Assembly: GCA_026745465.1 (NCBI GenBank)
Contig: JACYXH010000091.1
Coordinates: forward strand, 2,948,501 to 3,012,500
Source of the DNA: Lota lota
Taxonomy: Eukaryota; Chordata; Actinopteri; Gadiformes; Lotidae
Length of the DNA: 64,000 bases
Reading direction: 5' to 3'
Shown piece after piece: positions 13,650 through 23,800 of the stretch. Below the pieces are notes generated by a model. It worked only from the letters and a program-made list of their open reading frames with translations. It searched no databases and was not told where the DNA came from. How positions within the stretch are numbered: position 1 is the stretch's first letter; every line of letters begins with the position of its first letter. Position numbers and translations under genes: made by a program.

Positions 13650-14233
13650 TAGGGTATAGAGTAAAAGTACTGACGCCTGCAAAAGCCAGCACACCGTGCA
13701 GTAGAAGTGACTGAAGGGTTTTTTCCGAAAACAGCAGTCTGTTATCAGTCCGGCTCTCGTCCATTTCCCTGTTCAGCTCTCCAGCATGTGGGCCCTACCC
13801 AGGCACTGTTGGAAGTGATGGTTACTTTAAAAAGTATCTCAGAATCCCTCTCTCTGCTCGATGTCCAGGGGTACTAAGTGCGTTCTGTAGCTAACCAAAA
13901 GGCATTATTGTTTTGGTGGACCAAGAGAGTGTAAGTGTACAACACAGAGTACACTGCCAAGTACAATCAGCTGTGAGTGTGTGTGTGTGTGTGTGTGTGT
14001 TATGGATTAATAGTTTTCATATTACTTTTAAATGCTTTAGAGAAGCCCCGAGACACATGTTAGAATGAATGGCAACTTGAATAAAGCCAATGAATAAAGA
14101 GAAGATAAGCTGATATAAACATAAAGGGTACAGTGCAGGGGTCTGCAGCCACAGTGCCACTGCTGGTCCCTGCTTATCCCAGTCGGGTCAGTAGGGTTTC
14201 TTACTTGAGCCACACTTTCAGAAGTGCCATCCC

Positions 14234-14931
14234 TCACTGGAACACATGCAGTTCCCATTCAGATCCTGGTCTTGCCTCAGGACTTGTGTGGTTGCTGTTG
14301 ACGGTGTTCCACGTCTGGGCCATGTTCTGGGTCTTGATGTAGTGGGCTTCGTTGTAGGAGGCCTCTCTCGTGGTCTGTATCCCCCTCTTCTCCTTCCAGG
14401 AGGCTTTCCTCAGCATGCCCACCTCAGAAACCTCCAACACCTTGCAGTGCGTCCTATGCTCTGATCTCTGCTTGTGGAAGGCTTCCCTCTCCAGCCAAAA
14501 CTTTTCATTCTCTATCTGGAAGGCCTTCCTGGCCTCAGCCATCTCATCCACCTCTTTGTTAAAGGCCAGTCTCTTTGCCGCCAGCCTCAGTTGAAGCTTC
14601 AGGGCCGCTCTGTCCAAGGACTTGACCTTCTTGTCCAAAGAGGGAACATGGACCGGCTACTCCTGTTTGCTCTGGAGGAGAAGATGGTTCTCCAGTCGCT
14701 CCTTCTTCTGGAGGAGGTGTTCCTGCTGGTTCTCCATCTTCTGGAGGAGGTGTTCCTGCTGGCTCTCCTCCTTCTCAAGGAGGTGTTCCATCAGCAAACA
14801 CTCCTTCTGGAGATGGAGGTGTTCATGCTGGCTCTGAATCTCTACTTCCTGTTTCTGGAGGTCGATGGATCTGAAAATGCTCTCCATCTCCCTACCCAGC
14901 ATGTTCTGGAGTAGCTAGCCATCTTGTCCAT
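14234..14931 (-). pseudogene. Unrecognised coiled-coil protein, frame broken by a TAG and a probable frameshift
   Basis: I do not recognise this gene. From 14902 the frame reads MLGREMESIFRSIDLQ, then repeated Glu/Gln/Leu/Lys heptads (HLLQKMENQQEHLLQKKE). It meets TAG at 14659-14657 and continues in the same frame with VKSLDRAALKLQLRLAAKR and EVDEMAEARKAFQIENEKFW to a TGA near 14234. Third codon positions are strongly G/C (AAG, GAG, CTG, AAC, CAC) although flanking DNA is AT-rich, as expected of sequence under coding selection until recently. Upstream, an ATG at 14931 reads MDKMAS in a frame that joins LLQNMLG only if one base was lost, so there are probably two lesions. The product would be a polar, all-helical coiled coil of about 230 residues from a single exon. 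It could be a retrocopy, a lineage-specific gene, a null allele, or a gene with sequencing errors. Confidence 0.5.
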
Positions 14932-16039
14932 TCTAGACCACCAAGATAAAACACATTTTAGTTTAATACACAAGTTAGCTGAGCTAGTCTTGTAATAAAA
15001 TAGTATTGTAACAAAATACAAGTATGATTTTATATGTCATAGATATGATACAATAATTATTATAGACTTGAAGGCACCTTTTTCATTATATAACTTGCAA
15101 TGACTTAACATGGGAGAAAATAACAATAGAAGTATCTTTAAAGATGAAGGACATCTCATATTCTCTTCCTCTCTGGGTTGTTATTGTAGTGACCAGCAGT
15201 CTCTGGCAGGTTTTCCAAAATATTGTACGTTTGTCAAAAGGCTCGATGGTTCAGTTGAAATGAAGCTGTTTGCTCTCCTGTTCCTCCTGGAATTGGACAT
15301 TTGACATTGGAATGTCAAAGCATCATAATACCATGACTCAATTAGATTCTAATGGAAACATAGGGTTTATCTAAGATTCCAAAAGAAAAAAATAATTCAG
15401 TAAATAAGTAATTATATTAGTACACTGATTACATGATCGCATGCAGGCCCACACACAGATGCATGCAGATCGAGACACAGTAACATATGCACCCTTACCA
15501 TACACACACTTTGACACACAAATGCAAGCGCACGCACACACATACACACACATATATATATATAATAATAAATATACATATATATTATTTATCATTACAT
15601 ACCGTGTTATTGATCTTGTATTGATGCTGCTATATGACTGATTCTGATTCTGATTCTGATATAATTACATCTGCTACTTGGAAGATTTCTCTATGGAATT
15701 CTGATCATGACTATACAAATATATCCTGCACTATTTTCATACAATCACCTCCCTGATTTACAACCTGTTTAAGGTAAGTGAATTGAGATAATTGACAGGA
15801 TGATCTGTCTGCCAGTCTGTCAGATTATCTCTCTGACTGCCTGGTAGAGTCTCGGTCTGTCTGGCTGGATGTGTTATTTGAAAGCTGTTCTTACACAAAA
15901 TAATAAACATATGTTTGGATTCGTAGTACCAATAAGGTGAGTCCAGAGCCAGGGAAACTTTCACCAACAATCTGATTATTCACATATTATTCCAAGAAGA
16001 AGCATGCATAAGATATGCCAAGCCACCAACAATCAGGTA

Positions 16040-16117
<78 letters not shown>

Positions 16118-16540
16118 TACACAAACACACACATGCTCAGGCACACAAACACACACATACGCGCAGGTACACACACAGACACAAACAAACACACACACAC
16201 ACATACACGCAGGCACACACAGACACAAACACACACACACACACACACCACACATGAGTACACACACATACACATATGTGCACGGAAGCACACATACACA
16301 CACACACACACAAATGCATAAACACAAATAGACACCCACACACTGTTTTTGCTTTGATTCCTCCAGCTAGTCTGTACTTGAGAGTGTGCAGACTGAGTTG
16401 AAGCTGCCTTGAGCGAAATGGTCTTCTGATACAAAATATATAAACAAATTTAAATACAAAAATGTTATTGGAGATTGATCAACTCAGTATTGATTTAATG
16501 TAGAACATAAAGAGAATAAACCAAGTTATATGTTTTAATG
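14932..16540. other. Spacer between the coiled-coil frame and slc19a3
   Basis: AT-rich unique sequence with a small CA/AT array at 15530-15590, a (GATTCT)n run at about 15640-15662 and the long CA array at 16041. No gene recognised. Confidence 0.6.
16041..16345. repeat. Long (CA)n
   Basis: About 70 pure bases, then over 200 bases of interrupted CA, CAGA and CAAA sequence. Open in several frames only because of the repeat. Confidence 0.95.
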
Positions 16541-16549
16541 TAACATATT

Positions 16550-16555
16550 TTTATT
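16550..16555 (-). terminator. Possible polyadenylation signal of slc19a3
   Basis: AATAAA on the minus strand about 520 bp past the stop codon; I noticed no other canonical signal on that strand between the stop and here. The position is plausible, but a hexamer alone is weak evidence. Confidence 0.35.
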
Positions 16556-17077
16556 GAACATGTAAGATGTATTGATGTATTTGCATTTTAACAACACTCA
16601 AAACACACTAACTAATCTGTCATTACATCACTACTGTACTACTGTATAAACTTGTTGAAACAGCTGAAAATGACATGTATCATAAACTGTAGAACAGTAA
16701 AACTAGAAAGTGGGCTCCCAATAAAAGGCCATTTCTCGAAAGCAAGCTCAGAGCAGTCCATCTTATTCTACATTATGCTGCCACTGAACTCTAGTGTCCA
16801 TATACAGATATTACACCCCCTTCTCCCTTTGTAGCACCAGCACCGGTCAATTCAGTTTCTCTCATACATCCACGGTTTCTCTTCTTTCACTGATATCTTG
16901 CTCAACTGTACCTTCAATGTACACAATCCTGAAAGGAGAACAAGATAAGACATCGTTCAGTTTTTTTTCCAATTATCTTATCATCATGAATCATAAACCG
17001 TAACAAGGATGACGATGAAAATGATTGAACAAACTCAGACAGTAGTAATCAAACTCCTACGTACCATTTTGCTGCAG

Positions 17078-17227
17078 TCACAGTTCAGATTGTGTGACCT
17101 GTGGCAGTTGGCTGTCTCTCTCCGCCTGGTTATCCTGGGAGCTGCACTTTGCATGGAGGACTACATACACACCTCTAACAACGAACAGCAGGGCAAGGAT
17201 CCCAAAGAAGGCTGCATAGATCAAGAA
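17078..17227 (-). CDS. slc19a3: slc19a3 last coding exon
   Basis: Encodes residues 446-494 and a TGA stop. It begins [19 protein letters not shown], the last membrane segment, and ends with a polar tail QVTQSEL. The acceptor is CTCTTTCACACCAG|TTC. Intron 4 upstream is only 388 bp and carries TG/CA repeats. Confidence 0.93.
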   Translation of the reverse strand, partial: FLIYAAFFGILALLFVVRGVYVVLHAKCSSQDNQAERDSQLPQVTQSEL

Positions 17228-20200
17228 CTGGTGTGAAAGAGGATGCTTTTTTACCTTCAATGATGCATTGTCTACCTGCTCTGCCTCACTATAGGGAAGT
17301 GTCATGGCATTTATATTATTGACAACGTTAATTCTGTCTCTTCTCTGTAATCACTGATTTAGCTTGTGTGTGTCTGTGTGTGTGTCTGTGTGTGTGTGTA
17401 TTTGTGTGTGTACACACACACACACACACACATGTGTGTGCATGCATGTGTGTTTGTGTCTCTACATGTTTGTCTCTATGCGGCCTGCTGCAGAACTACA
17501 CCTCTGATTCAAATATCGTTGAAAGCGCATGCGTGTGTACATTTGTGTGTGTGTTTCTTATCTCGTGCACATATGTGCATGTGTTTTGCTCCATGTGAGT
17601 GTGCACTTTAGCTACCTGGGAGGAGAGGGTGAGCCTCAGGGACCTGGTGTTGATGACCACACCTGTCAGCGCGGTCTGGAGGATGGTCCCCAGGAAGCTG
17701 TTCAGACCAAACACCAAGGCGTAGCGTTCCAGCCTCAGAGACTTGGCAATCTGGAAGCTAAAGGTATACCACTTGCTCTCAAAGCTCTCAAAGACAGAGA
17801 GGATGGAGAAAACCTTCTTCTGTTTTACTACATTGGTATGGAATGGTTAGCCCCGTGAGGCTAACCATTCTGACGATGTTGGTCGTTGGATGGTGTGACT
17901 CACATCATGTTTCCCTCTGCAGAGGAGAAGATGTTTTTGCTTTACTTTATTTATTTAGTCAAATTGTCTGGCTTGCCCATATGTGGAAAGCAATTGGTGC
18001 CCAGCCAAAGCCAGGCAGATACTGATGGTGAAATGCAAACTTGAATATCTGGATGGTTTCACAAGGCTAATGGAATAGCGCAGTCTTTGGCTGTGCCATT
18101 CCATTGAAAGTTCATTCCATGAAAGTAACCACTCTCTCAGTATCCGTTTTACTTTTTTACAGCATATGTTTATATGCATATAATGTACACATGCATATTC
18201 TGTCAAATAAAAAGTCAAATGCATAGCTGTTTTGTTGTTAAATAACATAATACAGCATTTCTGAAAACACAATGGATTATGAGAGCTGGTCAGACAGACT
18301 ATACTGTTGTCACACCACCGCATCCATCTTACGTGCACATGGTTGTGAGTTGCATGTAGAGTGCTTTGAAGAGGACGAAGCAGGCGTAGGAGACCCAGAT
18401 GTTATCAGTCAGGTTCATCAGGAACAGAGCCCCTGTGATCAGGGCCGTGAAACCCCCGAGGATCACCTCTCCCCACACGGCCCAGTCTATAGAGATGTGG
18501 CCCACAGCTAGGGATGCAGCCGCTCCTTTGGGGAAAGGAAAACAACATGTTTTTTGCCTTCAAAATAAAATGGTATTGAGGTGTAGAGGTCTTCTCTATT
18601 ATTTTGAAATTGTAGGCAATATTAATATAGCCAATTTTGTATGTAACTTTTTCCACTGCAGCCAAGACTTTTGTATAAACGTATTTGAAATTGTCAGAAA
18701 TATTGTGGCTAAATCAACCCAGATTCTTTTTGTTCTCTCTGAATCAATTTGGTCTGTGGAACATAGGCGAGAAAAACAAATGCTGAGCTAAAGTTATGGC
18801 CGTGGTAAGCAAATTGCGAAGGGCAGGTTTAACACTTAACCCTTCAAACTATTAGAAACATTTTCTATCATTAATTTAAATGATACAGATGACAGATGAC
18901 AATGCAATCATAAGTGTCCCTAAGCGATTCGGAGTGAATCCGAGTCACGGCTCTAGAGCAAATGCCGTTTATTTGCGACTTCATTTTTGGAAATATCGAC
19001 CCAAAACTTTGCACACTTTTTAAGGGGAATGGCCTCTGTGCCTATGTCATTTCCAGGTCCTGGTCCTGGCACATTGTGAAGTAGAATTGTGATGGATTGA
19101 ATATTGAACAATTTGGATGTCCACATATGGCTGACACATAAGTCAGCCATTTTCTGTTTTTGTATTTATTTACCAAATTGAATTTATTTAGACATGTCCA
19201 TACAGAGCATGTGTACGAAATTGTGGGTCATATGAGCTTGTGGTAAATTTTAAGACGATTTTTTTTATATTTTTCCAAAAATGTCCCTTTACAGCAAAAT
19301 CTATCCTGACTGACCTTATGGGTCCAAGAGGCAAAAATGTTCAGCATGCGAAATAAGGCCTAGTTGAGAAGTTTCTGAATTTTCGGCCCTGGGAGCAGTG
19401 GGGCTGAGGGTTTGAATGTGTACGAAAATGATAGCGGCCCCTATGGGCGAATCGCTCCCAAACATTTGGAGATCTAAGTTACAGGGAGAAATAAATGTAT
19501 GAGAAATTGACAAACCTTTTACTAGTCAGAGGTTGAGATATGGGACATCAAACTAAAATTTACGCTAATATCCACTACAAATATAATAGGTATCCAGATA
19601 TACTCTGTGAATTCCTAATAACAATCAAATAAACAATAGTGAAATAATCTTTGTGAAAATATGATCCATTCGCTGCTGGATGGGCAGGTTACACATTCAC
19701 TTCACGTTTTAATCTGGTTAAATAATTGATTGATTTATTATGTTTGATGGTTGAACTCTTGATTGAAGATGAGGTCTGCATTTGATCTGGTTCTGCTGGA
19801 AATAAACCATTTCTAGCACAGGAGGTTTGGTCCCCTTATATCATGTTGTTGGAATTTGAACCTCTATTCTCACCACTAGGTGGCGAAAAAGCTCAGCGCA
19901 TTAAAAGCGCCCCTGCTCAGATTGAATCAGTATTGATACAGAACACCAGTGACACCGTGAGCTGTGGAAGGAAATTAGTTTACAACGATCAATGTTCCAA
20001 TAAAGTAATTATTCACAGATTCCTCCTGGCCCGTTCTCCTTTAACCACATAAAGAACAAGGATGTATAAATCTATGAGAAACAATGACACTTTACTGACT
20101 AGATCTCTGGGTTCAACGTGACAAGGGTCCCCTGACATAAGCCTAATTTATCTGGTAGCATTTAAATGGCTTCACCTAAAAACCAAGAATTTAAATTGTT

Positions 20201-20801
20201 ATGCCTATTTTCTTCAGAGCAACGTCATCACCCCATCTAGGTGCAAGCAGCATTACAACATTTCCCCTGGCTCCAGTGCCATGTTTATAGACACATATAG
20301 GGTGGCTCAGGAGTGGCACAGAATACATTTGTAGAACGGTTCTGCAGAGAATGTATAGGCCTACCACAACATGAATGAGACAAATGACAAATATCGCATC
20401 CGATAATCAGTCCACAAACTATGGGACAGTAAAAATGTAAACAATAAAACATTGTGTAATGACATAAAAAAAAATGAATCTGCTCCATTTTGATTTACAA
20501 GTTCCAATCCTTTCACCAGCCAGATTTAGTTGGGGTGGGAAACCTCTGACTGGTAAAACTCTGACACTTGTTAACCATTCTTGCTCCTGCCAGGGAAGCT
20601 CAAGGGTTATTGACGATCCACAAGGGCCAACTGTGCTGGTCCGAATCGATAGCCCTTTTTATTTTCTATTACAAAATCTGTCACTCTCTAGATACTACAT
20701 TCTAATGGAACCACATTTATTATGATCTTTTGGTATGAATAAAATAAAGGCCTTCAACGGATTTTGAGGACTTTCTGCTGTGTGTGCGCATTTGTGTGTG
20801 G

Positions 20802-20878
<77 letters not shown>

Positions 20879-23800
20879 TTCCTCCTTCAAGATAGCAGAC
20901 AATTGCAAAAAAAGCCCTTAAACAGAAATGGTTTTGAAAGCCATTAACGTCTATGTGGAGAGATGTTTTGAGTGGCAACAAGGACATACTCAGAAACCGC
21001 TCAACTAAATGGGTCACTGTGTACCCTTCTCTTGTGCTGAATACTTCAGACAAAATAAACTCCTTCGATCTCCAACTCTCACCAGTGCATCATTTGGAAT
21101 ATAATAACACTAACAAGGGAATGGAATATCCGGGATGTTGAATATATTTATATCTCAAATACACAACGGACGAACATATAGTAAATCACACTATACACCC
21201 ATGCCTTTTCATCCGTATATTCTGGTTATAACTGTTGTAATCCATATGCATGTCGCTCTAGTTGTCTTTCCCATGAGTACATCTTTACCGAGTAAAGTGT
21301 TGTGAGCATGGAATAGGGAGGACAATAAAGGTACTCTGGGAGGGGAGGGGGTGGGATGATGCGGTCTCACTGGTGGGGGGGGGGGGGGGGGGGGGGGGGG
21401 GAGGGGGGGGAATCGGCATTCCCCAATGAAAAACATAAAGCTGGGTATGATTTACACCCGGTAATTGCCTGCGGTTCCTGGGGAATACAAGGAATGTATC
21501 TGCGCCATAATCAATAAAATAAAGTGCACGGAATGGTAGATGGAAGCAGCTGGTTAAGCCATCTGGGGGCCAAGAGTAGGCAATTAAATGCTCTAATTAA
21601 TATTGCTGTTATTGTCTAGAGTGGTGCAGGTGCCTGCGTAACGAGCTAATTGTGCAAAACACAGTATCCATTTCTTTTTATTATTGGACATATTTTAAGG
21701 TAATGCTTGGATGGATTGGGGTTTTGAGTTTTACATTCGAGTTTATGAGTACATAGTCAACATCCTAGAGGTGGGTGTTCTCACTTATGTTGCCACGCGG
21801 GGTGAGGGCATCGATTAGGTTGCACGTGCAAGCAGCTGCATTTGAATGAAGGGAACAACCCTGTTTTCTATTAAACACTTAGTTAATGAAATCTCATAAA
21901 TAATGTCCCAACGCCAAAAATAGGTTACCGTTGCCCAAAGTGATGTGTCACGTTTGCTTGCAATAACCCTATTTCTATTCTATTGGATTTCTGAATCTAT
22001 AAGCAACAAACATTTTGTATCTTCACTTGATGAAATGACCGCAAAAGCCCATATAATCCCATGATGGATTGATCTCCTGTGGACTAATCAATAACGGGAC
22101 AGGCGGCGTCACCTCCGGGGACTCACCGGACAGGGTCGCTAGGGCGTCCACCGCTCCGTTGTAGGCCGTGAAGTTGTGCTGCGGCTGCTTGTCCAGCCAC
22201 AGGACCTGGACGTAGCTCGCCACCTGGTAGAAGCCGCACCTCCCCGCAGCGAACCAAATGCAGAAGAAGGCCACCACCACGGAGGAGTAACACGCCACGC
22301 AGTCCGCCGCCAGCCTCTGCAACGCGCCGCCGGCCGACCGGAGCGCGCGCAGCGATCGCGCCCTCACCCGCGCGCAGAGTCCGACGGCGCAGCCGGGGCC
22401 TTCCGTCGCGTCCGCGCCGGAGCCCGCGCCGGAGCCGGAGCCGCACCCCCTCCCCTCCCCTCCACCCCCCGCGTCTCCCTCTCGAACAGACTCCTCTGGG
22501 GGCATGGGCAGGAAGAGCGCCATCGCCAGCGCCGCCGCCAGCGACGCCACGGACACGGCGGCGAGACGGCGCAACATCACGGCGAACACGGACACCAGGA
22601 GCTGGCCCAGCGTGGCGCCCGCCGCGTAGCCGAGCAGCACGGCGCTGCGCGCGTAGCCGGTGGCGCGCTGGTAGCGGCCCGGCCGCACCAGGCTGTAGAT
22701 GTAGGAGAAGTAGGCCACGTCGGCCGCCGAGCCCAGGCTGTAGACGAAGAAGGCCCAGCGGGCGCAGGGCGCGTCGCCGCTGGGGCCCAGCATGAGGAGC
22801 AGGAAGGCTAGCAGGCTGCAGAGGGCCTGGAGGACGATGACGGGCTTGTAGCGCAGCCAGTCGGTCACCAGGAGAACCGGAACCAGGAGGAGGATGTTGG
22901 AGTAGGTCACCACAGGGTACACCTGGTGCGTCAGCTGCACGGCGGGATGAAGGGGGCTTTGGTTACTAACTGCTGACTTGACTTGTCATTTAGTCATTTA
23001 GCGGACCACTCTTTTATCCAAAAGAGTCCCTAGTAAGGCGGAGAACAATCAAGGCAGCCAATTCAAATGGGAGTAGCTACAAGAGAAGTAATAGTGCTGA
23101 ACAACCTAGTTGGGAGAGACTGGGGAGAGTCTAGGGTAGCCGTAGGAGAAAGAGATACATGGTTATTGTCTGTGTCGTTTACTCATTCTCCTTCATTCAG
23201 TTCAGATTAAAAGAATATATTGAAGGACACTTCTTGACAGCAAAGTATTTGATTTAATGGAGGATGATCATGGGAAGACACACTAGGAGCATTAACCAAG
23301 CATCTTATGAGAGACAATGGGTGTACATAATTCTTATAGGGCAACTTTCATATCATGGACAGTAACAACAAAGGACATAAAGGTGAGGGGAGTGAAGGTT
23401 GAGAGTTAAGGATTGGCCATAGCTGAAGCCAGCCATGGCGGGAGAGCCCAAGGTAATTTGCATTACACTTTTGGGAGAAGTGGACTTTAATGCAAGGATT
23501 CAAGACAACTAAAGGAATCTACACAGTAAAGAGGTCAGGAGAGTGGCATGGCCTCAGTATTCGTCTTTGTGGCTACAGTTGCAATGCAAATGCTAACTAA
23601 CATAAAATCCCGATTGGAGAGAGGAAGGAAGCTGTCTCCAGGTGCACGGATCATTTATACAAAGGCCTTTAAAAATAACCAGTAGGAAATGACAAGTTAA
23701 TCAAATGAATATGAACAAGGGTGCAACAGTGCCTGCCACTATAAGGTGTCTCACATGTGTCTGAGCCTTGCTGAGTGCATGTGCTGGCCTTCATATGATA

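Larger units (their letters stand above)
1..14233. other. Intergenic region, no gene recognised
   Basis: Apart from the repeats listed separately I see no homology-supported exon here. 11560-11740 is non-repetitive, with several homeodomain-type TAAT/ATTA cores, and may be conserved non-coding sequence. Confidence 0.6.

Noticed and set aside
14474..14914. 146-codon Leu-rich plus-strand frame
   Set aside because: Antisense shadow of the coiled-coil frame; CTC and CTT codons mirror the GAG and AAG codons of the other strand.
22176..22811. 211-codon plus-strand frame rich in Arg, Ala and His
   Set aside because: Antisense of slc19a3 exon 2, open because of its extreme GC content.
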